Counted from the stretch's first letter, positions 1 through 8,095 are shown. The stretch is 12,272 nucleotides of DNA from Bacteroidales bacterium (GCA_004555765.1 SFHG01000050.1:1-12272); one strand, 5' to 3'. Numbers and translations: made by a program. The notes: generated from the letters alone by a model not told the origin.

Positions 1-585
1 AAGCTCGCCCCTGTCGACCATCCTTTCACTTGGGCTTCAGGATGGCTCAGCCCGATCTATTGCGACACCCGTCTCACGCTCTCCTATCCGGAGGTTCGGA
101 CTTTCATTTGTGAAAATCTTGTTGCGCTCATCAGGGAGAAGTTTCCGGACGCGACCGCCATCTCAGGGGTGGCGACGGGCGGCATAGCACAGGGCGCGTT
201 AGTAGCTGACCGCATGAACTTGCCTTTCAGTTACATTCGTTCGTCGGTCAAGGATCACGGCACCCACCAGCAGGTGGAGGGTGCAGTCAAGGCGGGAGAC
301 AAAGTCGTCGTGGTGGAAGACCTCGTCTCCACGGGCGGTAGCAGCCTCAAAGCCGTAGACGCCATCCGAAGCAAAGGGGTGGAAGTCCTCGGAATGGTGG
401 CGCTCTACACGCATGGGTTTCCTCAGGCAGAGGAGGCGTTCGGAGCGGCGGGAAACCTTCCTTTCTTCACCCTGTCCGATTACGACGCGGTGATAGGCGA
501 GGCCAAAGCTCAGGGACTGGTCTCTGAGGGGGATCTGGCGACGCTTTTGGAATGGCGCAAAAATCCCGGAGAGTGGCGTAAGTAA
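1..585 (+). CDS. pyrE: Orotate phosphoribosyltransferase, 5'-truncated by window edge
   Basis: This enzyme converts orotate and PRPP to OMP in cytosolic de novo pyrimidine synthesis. The frame is open from base 1 and gives 194 residues before TAA at 583-585. The fragment begins just before the family's substrate-binding segment HPFTWASGW, so about 18 N-terminal residues lie outside the window. Visible motifs are the flexible catalytic loop VKDHGTHQ (fragment residues 83-90) and the PRPP-binding signature VVVVEDLVSTGGSS (102-115) with its paired acidic residues. An internal ATG at 169 would remove the substrate-binding N-terminus, so it is not the real start. An SRPBCC gene follows after a 96-base gap that contains its own promoter-like site. 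From memory, pyrE next to an SRPBCC gene is a recurrent Bacteroidales arrangement. The identification is secure; only the 5' end is missing. Confidence 0.97.
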   Translation, partial: KLAPVDHPFTWASGWLSPIYCDTRLTLSYPEVRTFICENLVALIREKFPDATAISGVATGGIAQGALVADRMNLPFSYIRSSVKDHGTHQQVEGAVKAGDKVVVVEDLVSTGGSSLKAVDAIRSKGVEVLGMVALYTHGFPQAEEAFGAAGNLPFFTLSDYDAVIGEAKAQGLVSEGDLATLLEWRKNPGEWRK

Positions 586-589
586 CCCT

Positions 590-621
590 TTTGCAAGTGG
601 GATCCCTCAGGGTTAGATTTC
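590..621 (+). promoter_or_regulatory. Bacteroidetes-type promoter candidate for the SRPBCC gene
   Basis: TTTG at 590-593 is followed after 20 bases by TAGATTTC at 614-621. This matches the Bacteroidetes primary sigma consensus (TTTG, 19-21 bases, TAnnTTTG) at all but the last base. Transcription would start near 628, leaving a leader of about 55 bases before the ATG at 682. The site lies just after the pyrE stop, so the SRPBCC gene may have its own promoter as well as read-through from pyrE. This is a match by eye only. Confidence 0.5.
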
Positions 622-681
622 AAGCACTTTTACCCGTTTAATACGATACAGATACACTTACAGTAACAAAACCAGATAGAT

Positions 682-1110
682 ATGCAAACATATACCAGTC
701 GCGCGTTCACGATGAGCAAAGACGCGCAATCGATCGAGGGTATGGTCAAAAATCCCGCTCTGCTCCAGCCTTATGTGGAGAAGTTTGGGGACAAGCTTCC
801 GGTTAAGAATCTGAGCTTCACCGAGGATGGTGTCTCTGTGGAGGCACCCATCGTGGGAAACGTGACTTTCACACGGGTGGACACCGACACTCCCGGCGTC
901 ATCAAGTATCAAGGTAAGGGGACTCCGGTTCCACTCGCGCTGAATATCTTTTTGAAGCCAGATGGGGACAAAACGAGCGCACAGCTCTCGTTGGATGCGG
1001 ACATTCCTGCCTTTATGGGCGGAATGATCGAAGGGAAAGCGAAGAGTGGTCTGGCCAAGGCGGCCGATTTTCTTGAGGTGCTGGATTTTGACCGGCTGTT
1101 CAAGAAATAG
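682..1110 (+). CDS. SRPBCC-fold (START/polyketide cyclase-like) protein, function unknown
   Basis: This is a 142-residue soluble protein without a signal peptide or membrane segment. The spacing of an N-terminal strand (MQTYTSRAFTM), a helix ending in an LLQPYVEKFGD-like stretch, alternating strands, and a long amphipathic C-terminal helix (about residues 113-140) fits the helix-grip fold of small SRPBCC proteins, which bind hydrophobic ligands in a central cavity. The start at 682 is preferred over the in-frame ATG at 712 because the first ten residues supply the first strand of the fold. Bacteroidales carry similar proteins next to pyrE and often argH; I recall this order but cannot check it here. 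No argH follows in this window. No catalytic residues can be assigned and the ligand is unknown. Confidence 0.75.
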   Translation: MQTYTSRAFTMSKDAQSIEGMVKNPALLQPYVEKFGDKLPVKNLSFTEDGVSVEAPIVGNVTFTRVDTDTPGVIKYQGKGTPVPLALNIFLKPDGDKTSAQLSLDADIPAFMGGMIEGKAKSGLAKAADFLEVLDFDRLFKK

Positions 1111-1111
1111 G

Positions 1112-1143
1112 TTTGGACGCACTTCGTTCGGACGATAATTTTC
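1112..1143 (+). promoter_or_regulatory. Bacteroidetes-type promoter candidate for the lipoprotein-esterase pair
   Basis: TTTG at 1112-1115 is followed after exactly 20 bases by TAATTTTC at 1136-1143, again one base short of TAnnTTTG and with the same spacing as the site at 590-621. Transcription would start near 1150. The leader before the ATG at 1267 would be about 115 bases and would contain the hairpin at 1161-1205. This is a match by eye and is not proven. Confidence 0.45.
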
Positions 1144-1221
1144 GGTCAGACCAAGGATTTCTTTTCGGTCGTACCCGGGGAATATTTTGGGTACGTACCG
1201 GAAGGTAACGAGATACGTACC
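1141..1221 (+). repeat. Intergenic CAGACC/GTAC repeat element, copy 1 (hairpin)
   Basis: CAGACC lies at 1147-1152 in the block TTCGGTCAGACCAAGG, which matches the copy near 11010 at all but two positions. It is followed by three GTACC-type units at about 1171, 1191 and 1216, roughly 22-24 bases apart. Bases 1161-1176 can pair with 1189-1205 as a 16-bp stem that includes two G-T wobbles and one unpaired T at 1196, enclosing a 12-base loop. The element occupies most of the gap between the SRPBCC and lipoprotein genes. Confidence 0.65.
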
Positions 1222-1266
1222 AAAATCCGGAGCATACTCGGGGACGCAACATTTTCTCTCTATGCG

Positions 1267-1770
1267 ATGAAGACGAAGGAGTGGATAAGGTGGCTCTTGG
1301 CGGTCTCCCCGATGGTCGTCGTCTGCGGATGTCGGACAGCACCGACTCTCGGTGAAGCTCCCGACCCGCCGATGGTGCCGGTCAGCTGCACCATAGACTT
1401 GATGGCCGAAGGACGGGCGCTCTTGGAGCCGTTTTCCATAATGACCGTAACGGAGCCGCGCCGCACCTCTGACAGGCTCGGTGTGGCGGGTCTTCTCGTC
1501 GTGCATACGGATACCTCATTTGGAGACGGCGACGGTTACGCTGCTTTTGATCTCGCTTGCCCGTACGAGTGGCCGAGTGTGGTGGCTTTGCGAGTCGGAC
1601 AGAGTGGGACGATGGAAGCTGTTTGCCCAAAGTGTGGCACGGTGTATGATTTGACTTTTGGCGCGGGGCTTCCCAAAGAAGGCAAGAGCAGTTATCCTCT
1701 TTGGCAGTATCGTGTGACTGTAAGAGATACTTTTTTGGAGATAACAAATAACGGATATTTTGGACATTAA
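1267..1770 (+). CDS. Rieske-like lipoprotein with non-canonical cluster ligands
   Basis: This is a 167-residue exported protein of unknown function. The N-terminus has basic residues, a hydrophobic core and a lipobox ending VCGC, with Cys22 the likely lipidated residue, so it is probably membrane-anchored. Residues about 92-155 follow the Rieske [2Fe-2S] layout: AFDLACPYEW (Cys98), then VCPKCGTVYDLTFGAGLP (Cys120, Cys123), then a final strand LWQYRV. Classical Rieske ligands are CxH and CxxH. Here the first site reads C-P-Y and the second C-P-K-C, so both ligand histidines are absent. It may bind zinc or a different cluster, or keep only the fold. The ATG at 1262 meets a stop after two codons, so 1267 is the start. 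The stop is 3 bases before the esterase gene, indicating co-transcription. Similar small lipoproteins occur in Bacteroidales as far as I recall; none has a role known to me. Confidence 0.7.
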   Translation: MKTKEWIRWLLAVSPMVVVCGCRTAPTLGEAPDPPMVPVSCTIDLMAEGRALLEPFSIMTVTEPRRTSDRLGVAGLLVVHTDTSFGDGDGYAAFDLACPYEWPSVVALRVGQSGTMEAVCPKCGTVYDLTFGAGLPKEGKSSYPLWQYRVTVRDTFLEITNNGYFGH

Positions 1771-1773
1771 AAA

Positions 1774-3891
1774 ATGAAGAGGTGTAGTATCGTGTGCCGT
1801 CTTTTTGCGACACTGGTGACCCTTATGGTAGCGGTACATGGGCTCTCGGCTCAAATACGTGTGGCCTGCATCGGAGATTCCGTCACGGAGGGGTATTTGC
1901 TCAAAGACCCCGAGACCGAATCCTATCCTGCGCAGTTGCAGGATTTACTGGGATCGGGGTACGTCGTCGGTAACTTCGGGCACAGCGGTGCCACGCTTTT
2001 GAGAAAAGGTCATACGCCGTATTTCAAGCAAAAGAAGTTTGGAGAGGCACTCGCCTTTAAGGCAGATATAGCCGTCATTCACTTGGGGCTTAACGATACC
2101 GACCCCCGAGATTTCCCGCATTACAGAGACGAGTTCGTGAAGGACTACGTGTGGCTTATCGACACGCTCCTTTCGACCAACCCCCGGATGAAAGTCTATG
2201 TCTGCAGTATGACCCCGATATTCACGGGACACAGACGTTACAGCTCGAGCACGAAGGAGTGGCACGGCCTATTGCAGGAAGAGATACGGAAGGTCGTGAA
2301 AGCGGAGGGTGCCGGATTTATCGATCTGTATGAGGTCTTCAAGCACCGTCCGGATCTATTCCCCGACCAAAATAACCTTCACCCCGACAAGAAAGGCGCC
2401 GGAGCCTTGGCGCGTACCGTGTTCGGACACCTCACCGGGGATTACGGAGGACTGAGCGTCCGCGGCACTTGGGGCGACGATATGGTGTTGCAGCAAAACG
2501 CGGAAGCAACCATCTCGGGTCTGGCCGATGCCGGCAGTAAAGTGACTTTGGCACTCGACGGTAAGACCGTGGGGTCTTTCCCCGTCTCGGACGACGGGAA
2601 GTGGTGCATCGGCTTCAAGACCGGAAAAGGGTCATTTGACCCGCACGTCCTCACGGTCACGGACGGCAAAACAACGAAGACGTTCCGCAACGTACGCTTC
2701 GGAGAAGTCTGGCTCGCACTCGGTCAAAGCAATATGGACTTTGCACTCCGACAGGCAGAAGGCGGGGAAGCGTTTGCGAAGGAGAATGGATCCGACAAGG
2801 ACGTAAGTTACCTGATGATAAAACCCCTGGCACTGCCGGATGACAATGCGTGGAGCCGTGAAAACCTTGAGCGTGCCAACGACCTCGATTTCAATCACGG
2901 TGAGTGGACGCTTCCCACACCGGATAAGGCAAGGGAATTTTCGGCCATAGGGTATCCTTTCGGTGTCTATCTGGAGAAGGCTTTGAACGTGCCTGTGGGC
3001 ATCATCCAGTTTGCCATAGGCGGGTCGCCACTGATGAGCTGGGTTTCGAGGGAGAGCCTTACCGAAGACCCGCTTTTCCATACCTCGTTTAACGGCTGGA
3101 TGAATAAGGACTTCATTATGAGGTGGTGTCGTGATCGCGCGAAAGAAAATCTCAAGAATACCGACTTCCCTTACCAAAGGCACTCCTATGATCCGGCATT
3201 CAACTATGAAGCGGGGCTTCTGCAACTCCGAGGTCTTCCCGTGGCAGGCGCACTCTGGTACCAAGGAGAGAGTGACACGGAAAACGCAGAGCTGCACAAC
3301 CGCCTTTTCCCGCTCTTTTACGGCGACCTCGAAAGCCTGTTTGGAGATAACCTGCCTCTCCTTGTGGTACAGCTCTCGAGCCTTGAGCGTCCCAGCTTCC
3401 CGCGTTTCAGAGACGCTCAGAGACGCCTTGCAGACAAGTACCCGAATATAGACCTTGCCATTTCCTACGATCTTGGAAAGCACGGTGATGTCCACCCGAC
3501 CCGAAAGCTCCCCATAGCAGAGAGATTGACCCGTTTGGCCCTCCAAGAAAAGTATGGCAGGACTTTGGAGTACGCAGCCGATGCACCGATGCCCGCGGCT
3601 CTCATCAAGGAGGGAGACGCGTATGTGGTTACTTTTGAAAAAAGCAGAGGTTTGCTGTCGATTTTGGACGGCAGCGACGAGGTGAAGGGCTTCAAGTTCG
3701 TTACACTCAAAGGCGACCAAGTGGCCGCCAAAGCCTCTGTTTCCCGAGACAGAAGAAGCGTACGGGTCGAGGTGCCCGGCGGCATAGATCCGGTCAGTCT
3801 CGTGTATGCGTTCGATATGTACACGGATGCAAACCTCGGATATGAGGGCGGTCAGCCGGTCTCTACGTTTATTTTGCCCGTAGACAAATGA
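1774..3891 (+). CDS. Secreted two-domain SGNH esterase, sialate O-acetylesterase type
   Basis: This is a 705-residue exported protein with a signal peptide ending near LSA-Q (residue 26). Domain 1 (about 28-222) is an SGNH/GDSL hydrolase with GDSVTEG (nucleophile Ser36), a GNFGHSG block (residues 66-72), GLND (Asn107) and NLHPD (His203). The residue three before that histidine, usually the catalytic Asp, is Asn200; an Asp lies at 198. Residues about 225-310 form a beta-rich linker with DDMVLQQN, typical of sialate O-acetylesterases. Domain 2 (about 311-590) has EVWLALGQSN (Ser319), LWYQGESD (residues 494-501) and DVHP (Asp572, His574), followed by a C-terminal beta segment. Two-domain acetylesterases of Bacteroidetes (NanS of Tannerella forsythia, EstA of Bacteroides) remove O-acetyl groups from sialic acids so that sialidases can act. 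That substrate is inferred here, and other acetylated glycans are possible. No sialidase or SusC/D gene is visible nearby. Confidence 0.88.
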   Translation: MKRCSIVCRLFATLVTLMVAVHGLSAQIRVACIGDSVTEGYLLKDPETESYPAQLQDLLGSGYVVGNFGHSGATLLRKGHTPYFKQKKFGEALAFKADIAVIHLGLNDTDPRDFPHYRDEFVKDYVWLIDTLLSTNPRMKVYVCSMTPIFTGHRRYSSSTKEWHGLLQEEIRKVVKAEGAGFIDLYEVFKHRPDLFPDQNNLHPDKKGAGALARTVFGHLTGDYGGLSVRGTWGDDMVLQQNAEATISGLADAGSKVTLALDGKTVGSFPVSDDGKWCIGFKTGKGSFDPHVLTVTDGKTTKTFRNVRFGEVWLALGQSNMDFALRQAEGGEAFAKENGSDKDVSYLMIKPLALPDDNAWSRENLERANDLDFNHGEWTLPTPDKAREFSAIGYPFGVYLEKALNVPVGIIQFAIGGSPLMSWVSRESLTEDPLFHTSFNGWMNKDFIMRWCRDRAKENLKNTDFPYQRHSYDPAFNYEAGLLQLRGLPVAGALWYQGESDTENAELHNRLFPLFYGDLESLFGDNLPLLVVQLSSLERPSFPRFRDAQRRLADKYPNIDLAISYDLGKHGDVHPTRKLPIAERLTRLALQEKYGRTLEYAADAPMPAALIKEGDAYVVTFEKSRGLLSILDGSDEVKGFKFVTLKGDQVAAKASVSRDRRSVRVEVPGGIDPVSLVYAFDMYTDANLGYEGGQPVSTFILPVDK

Positions 3892-3902
3892 TGCGGGGTG
3901 AG

Positions 3903-3990
3903 AGAGTACAGACCAAAAAATTTTTGAGATACGGGGCGGGACAGGATTCCCGGTACGGGTCTCAAAAATTTTTTGGCTCGTACCGTTTCG
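3903..3990 (+). repeat. Intergenic CAGACC/GTAC repeat element, copy 2, with perfect 17-bp inverted repeat
   Basis: CCAAAAAATTTTTGAGA at 3913-3929 is repeated exactly in reverse complement at 3960-3976, separated by 30 bases. CAGACC (3909-3914) overlaps the left arm. GTAC occurs at the left edge (3907-3910), in the loop (CCCGGTACGGG, 3949-3959) and to the right (about 3980). It begins 11 bases after the esterase stop, so it may act as a transcription terminator for the lipoprotein-esterase operon. Its parts match the other three intergenic elements. Confidence 0.7.
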
Positions 3991-4045
3991 GAACCCCGAT
4001 GACGGAGCCCAATAACCTCTAAGTACGACACCGTAACGACCGGAG

Positions 4046-7000
4046 ATGAAGCAGACACCATTCCTTAAGCAAATCGCACGACATTTTTTTGACAGGCACA
4101 GGGGTGAACTGTACCGGTACCGGTTTTATTTCCAAAACCGGCGTGCCGGGATTTTCTTCCTCCATTATCTGAAAGAGGCTGCTTCTGAAAGTGGCGAGAC
4201 GATTTTCCTGCCGACTGTCACCACGCTCACGGACGAACTTTACCTCAGAGCTGGCGTAGAACGACCGGATCCGAATAATGAAATCTTCATCGTCTACGAG
4301 ATGTACAAGGTCATTTCGGAGGAGATGTCCCGAGGCGGGGAAGAGGCGGAGAAGTGGAAGAGACTTCGAGCGGAAAAGTTCAGTGACTTTTATCAGCTCG
4401 GCAGCCTTATCCTCAATGACTTCAACGATATAGACAAGCAGCTTGCGGATGCGGGGAAGATCTACCAAAACGCCCATGAGCAGTTGGAGATAGACCTGCA
4501 ATTCCGGCGCAAATTCTCCGATGCCGAGAAGAAGGCAATCGTCCAACTCCTCGGAGACAGTTCCTCGTTCGCTAATGAATACGGAGAGGGAGAGATGGGG
4601 TATGTCCGTGCGTTTGTGAGCATCTTCTCTTTGCTCACGGAGCTTTACGGGAAGACGAAGCTGCGCCTCCGGGAGCGTGGACTCTTTTATCCCGGGATGC
4701 TGATGCGGGATGCCGTGGAAGAGGGAAGCCGGCTTCTCTTCGAGCCGGATCCGGAAGCCACACACGTGATCATAGGACTGAACGCCCTCTCCGAAGCGGA
4801 GAAGCGGTTGCTCAAGGTGTACAAAGAGAAGGCAGAGACCCTATTTTACTGGGATTATGAGGGGTTCGTTTTCCGTTCGGCCAAGGACTTGATGGATCTC
4901 GGTCGGGTGATGAAAGAAAACCTTAAGGCGTTCCCGATGCCCGAGGGCGAAGACCATATCCCGTTTGAGAAAGTGAACGGGCTACCCGACGTGGAGGTGA
5001 CCGCCATTCCCTCCAAAGTGGCTCAGACCGTTTTTGTCTCACACAACCGCCTTGTCCCTCTCCTTACCCCGACGTCGAAGTTCTATGACCCGGGGTTTGC
5101 GCAAAAAGTGCAAGCTTTGGAAGTGGCTGTCGTGCTTCCGAACGAGCGGCTCCTGATGCCCCTTTTGAGCAACCTCCCTGGAGAGGTGTCGGAGATCAAT
5201 GTCACTATGGGATACCCTCTGAAAGAGACACCGATCGCGGGGATGTTGCTGAGGATATTGGCTCTCTTCCGCATCGTTTCTTCAAGAGGAAAGAGCGGAG
5301 CCGCGCGACCCTATTATTTGGCGGACGAGCTGATGGAACTCCTATCCATAAAAGCACTCGAGCCACTTATAGGAGACACCGGAATCCTGAAAACGATCGG
5401 GAACTATCTCGACAAAAAGCAGATTTTCCGCGTTGACGACGAACTGCTGAAGGCTCTTTTTGCCCATCTCGAAGATTGGGCAGGGGACAATGCCGCGAAG
5501 AAGCGGGCTGTGGGCTTCCTTAGACAAGTAGCCGTCTTCCCGCCGGTAGAGACTGCGGATGAACCACAAGGCGCTTGGCTGCTTGGGTACGTGACGAACC
5601 TCGTTTCGGCTCTCGAAGCCGAGACCGGTCGGGGTAGGGTGTCCGATGGAAAAATATCGGGGGAGGACGAAAGTGAGGAAATGGTTTCTGCCGAGGATAC
5701 GGTCTATGTTTTTATCCTTGACCTCCTTGACCGTCGCCTTTCTTCCCTCTTCTCCGGAGAAACAGGGACGCTTCCAATCGACCTGAAAATAATGTCCGAC
5801 CTGCTGAAGGGGCTTCTCTCGAACGCGCGCATACCCTATGAGGGAGAACCGCTCAAGGGACTCCAAGTGCTCGGTATCCTTGAGACCAGGTCTCTCGACT
5901 TTGACACGATCTTTATCCCTGATGCCTCCGAAGGTGTACTGCCGGCTCATACCCGCCTGAATTCGCTCATCCCGCACAGCATACGACAAGGAAACGGACT
6001 GCCTACCTACAAGTGGCAGGAGCTCACGAGAGCCTATAATTTCTTCAGGCTCATCTCAAGGGCATCTAAGGTGTACGCCTCTTTTGACTCCCGAAAGAAC
6101 GAGTCTTCGGATGGCGAGCCTTCCAGGTATTTGCGACTTCTGGAGTACGTCTTTGGACCTATGTTTAAGGAAGACTTGGTTCGTAACGGCACAGCGTCCT
6201 ACGTCGTCCGCTCTCCGGAAGGGAATCGGCACGAACTCGCAACCGACCCCGAAAAGATTGACCTTTACCGACAGTGTGTCACTTCCGATTTGCCTGATCC
6301 GAAGCTTGCCCGGGACTCCGTTCCGGTTCCCGCTTTCTCCGGTATCAGGTACAGGAGTGTCTCTGCCTCTGCCCTTAACGACTTTCTGTCCTGTCCGAAA
6401 TGTTTTTACTATAAGCACGTTGAAGGACGTAGGGACACAGACCGCCCCACGGGTTTGCTGGAAGAGAAGGACAAAGGGACCCTCCTGCATGAGACGCTCC
6501 GAAGGCTTTATGAACCTTCCATCGGGAGACCTCTTGACGGCGGAGTACTCTCGAAGTGGTTGGACACGGACAACCACACCATCAGGGGTAAGATGGACGA
6601 GATCTTCAGGGAGCTCTTTGGAAATATGAGTTCTGAAGGCTACAATGCAAATGAACTCGATGTTGTCGAAGAGCAGATACGGCGTGTCGTCCTTTTCGAT
6701 GTCAATAATAGTGACAAGTGGATCTACGTAGGTGGGGAAATTCATTTCTCGGGAAAGGTGCGCACGCCGGCTCTAATCTCCAAACAGGATACGTCCGACA
6801 GAGAAATGAAAGAGGTATCGACCGAGAAGACACTCTTTGTCAATATCTCCGGAGAAATAGACCGGATAATGCTCAGTCCCGACGGTCGGGAGCTCGTACT
6901 TGTCGACTTCAAGACCGGAGGCGACGACAATACCACTACCGTGGAATCTGTCTTTACGGGAAATTTTGCCCACGTAGTCACTCAACTCTCCTTTTACAGC

Positions 7001-7369
7001 TTAGTGACGGGCGAGTATCTGCTTATACGAAAAGGGCAGGGAAGCGGACTCTTTAAGAGCCTTGTGCTGGACACGAAGGTTCCTCTTCTTGATGTCGAAA
7101 AGATAGTGCCGATGATGTTCAAGCCCCTCGACGGCTCACCCGTGCCGATTCTTTATGGTTCAAAGAACGAAGTAACCGACTTTATGTACCAAGACATTAC
7201 GCCTAAAAAGGGCTCCCGGATGAACTTGCGGGAGTGGTTCTCCGATGTGGTGATGCGTCGGAGCATTGACGACATACTCAGCAAGGAGCAGACCTTTGAA
7301 GCCAAGAAAAACAAAGGCTGTGCTTACTGCATCGTTCGTGCTCTGTGTCCGATTGGCGCTAAGGCTTAG
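4046..7369 (+). CDS. addB: AddB-like PD-(D/E)XK nuclease, RecBCD/AddAB-type recombination subunit
   Basis: This large 1107-residue protein is the probable nuclease and Chi-scanning subunit of a Bacteroidetes AddAB-type complex, which resects double-strand breaks for RecA. The N-terminus has NRRAGIFFLHYL without a Walker A motif, as expected for a degenerate helicase domain. The middle has VVLPNE (362-367), NVTMGYP (385-391) and LETRSLDF (612-619), conserved relics of helicase motifs. The C-terminal nuclease has His815 (TLLHE), Asp939 (EIDR), Asp954 and Lys956 (VDFKTG), and Gln980 (QLSFY), so it looks intact. Cys783 (SCPKC) with Cys1092, Cys1095 and Cys1101 (C-x2-C-x5-C) fits the 4Fe-4S staple of AddB. 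A GGAG lies just before the ATG. The partner AddA helicase is not in the window. It is followed after 19 bases by lipB. The family call is strong; the symbol is by analogy. Confidence 0.88.
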   Translation: MKQTPFLKQIARHFFDRHRGELYRYRFYFQNRRAGIFFLHYLKEAASESGETIFLPTVTTLTDELYLRAGVERPDPNNEIFIVYEMYKVISEEMSRGGEEAEKWKRLRAEKFSDFYQLGSLILNDFNDIDKQLADAGKIYQNAHEQLEIDLQFRRKFSDAEKKAIVQLLGDSSSFANEYGEGEMGYVRAFVSIFSLLTELYGKTKLRLRERGLFYPGMLMRDAVEEGSRLLFEPDPEATHVIIGLNALSEAEKRLLKVYKEKAETLFYWDYEGFVFRSAKDLMDLGRVMKENLKAFPMPEGEDHIPFEKVNGLPDVEVTAIPSKVAQTVFVSHNRLVPLLTPTSKFYDPGFAQKVQALEVAVVLPNERLLMPLLSNLPGEVSEINVTMGYPLKETPIAGMLLRILALFRIVSSRGKSGAARPYYLADELMELLSIKALEPLIGDTGILKTIGNYLDKKQIFRVDDELLKALFAHLEDWAGDNAAKKRAVGFLRQVAVFPPVETADEPQGAWLLGYVTNLVSALEAETGRGRVSDGKISGEDESEEMVSAEDTVYVFILDLLDRRLSSLFSGETGTLPIDLKIMSDLLKGLLSNARIPYEGEPLKGLQVLGILETRSLDFDTIFIPDASEGVLPAHTRLNSLIPHSIRQGNGLPTYKWQELTRAYNFFRLISRASKVYASFDSRKNESSDGEPSRYLRLLEYVFGPMFKEDLVRNGTASYVVRSPEGNRHELATDPEKIDLYRQCVTSDLPDPKLARDSVPVPAFSGIRYRSVSASALNDFLSCPKCFYYKHVEGRRDTDRPTGLLEEKDKGTLLHETLRRLYEPSIGRPLDGGVLSKWLDTDNHTIRGKMDEIFRELFGNMSSEGYNANELDVVEEQIRRVVLFDVNNSDKWIYVGGEIHFSGKVRTPALISKQDTSDREMKEVSTEKTLFVNISGEIDRIMLSPDGRELVLVDFKTGGDDNTTTVESVFTGNFAHVVTQLSFYSLVTGEYLLIRKGQGSGLFKSLVLDTKVPLLDVEKIVPMMFKPLDGSPVPILYGSKNEVTDFMYQDITPKKGSRMNLREWFSDVVMRRSIDDILSKEQTFEAKKNKGCAYCIVRALCPIGAKA

Positions 7370-7388
7370 CCGAGGATATTTATAAAGT

Positions 7389-8066
7389 ATGGATACCATT
7401 ATTATCGACAACGGTCGGATCTCTTACGCCGATTCGCTCAAGCAGCAGACCGAACTCTTTGAGAAAAAACTGGAGGACAAGAGAGACGGCACCACTACGC
7501 CCGATTACCTCATCTTTAACGAGCACAACCCCGTCGTGACGCTCGGTCTGCATGCGCACGAGTACAATGTCCTTTTCCCGAAAGACGAGCTCCAAAAAGC
7601 GGGTGTGGATCTCTTCAATATCAATAGAGGCGGAGACGTTACGTACCACGGTCCGGGTCAGTGGACTATTTACCCGATATTCGACTTGGAAGAGATGGGG
7701 ATCGGGATAAAGGAATATGTCCGTCGCCTGGAACAGGTCTCCATAGACACTATGGCGTACTTCGGTCTACCTGCGGGTCGGATAGAGGGCGCATCCGGTG
7801 TGTGGACGCATATCGGATCCGATTTCCCGAGGAAGGTCTGCGCGGTCGGCATCAAAGCGAGCCGCTATATCACGATGCACGGTATAGCCTTTAATGTGTC
7901 CACTTCTCCGGAGGATTTCCACTGGATCAATCCCTGCGGCTTTACGGACAAAGGCGTGACTTCCCTGACCTTGGAGTTGGGACATTCCGTCTCTATGCCC
8001 GAGGCTAAAGAGGTGCTTTTGGACGCGTTCGTTTCCGTCTTTAACCTTAAAATTTCCGGAAAATAA
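7389..8066 (+). CDS. lipB: Lipoyl(octanoyl) transferase LipB
   Basis: This 225-residue cytosolic enzyme transfers octanoyl from acyl carrier protein to lipoyl domains, the first step of de novo lipoate synthesis before LipA inserts sulfur. Signature motifs are complete: RGGDVTYHGPGQ (80-91), AVGIKASRYITMHG with catalytic Lys156, and NPCGFTDKGVTSL with acyl-accepting Cys183. The length is usual for the family. It lies 19 bases after the addB-like gene and about 30 bases before coaA with no promoter-like site between them, so these three are probably one transcript although their functions differ. No lipA is visible in the window. Confidence 0.96.
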   Translation: MDTIIIDNGRISYADSLKQQTELFEKKLEDKRDGTTTPDYLIFNEHNPVVTLGLHAHEYNVLFPKDELQKAGVDLFNINRGGDVTYHGPGQWTIYPIFDLEEMGIGIKEYVRRLEQVSIDTMAYFGLPAGRIEGASGVWTHIGSDFPRKVCAVGIKASRYITMHGIAFNVSTSPEDFHWINPCGFTDKGVTSLTLELGHSVSMPEAKEVLLDAFVSVFNLKISGK

Positions 8067-8095
8067 ACTTCCGTCTTTAGTTGACTTCTCCTGTG

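Noticed and set aside
658..1506. 282-codon minus-strand frame across the SRPBCC and lipoprotein genes
   Set aside because: It crosses an intergenic repeat and two genes on the other strand, and its composition is not protein-like.
2632..3720. 362-codon minus-strand frame inside the esterase
   Set aside because: It lies wholly antisense to domain-bearing coding sequence and has no recognisable motif.
8081..8095. TTG or GTG start for coaA
   Set aside because: The ATG at 8096 gives the usual family length, and the extra residues have no counterpart in CoaA.
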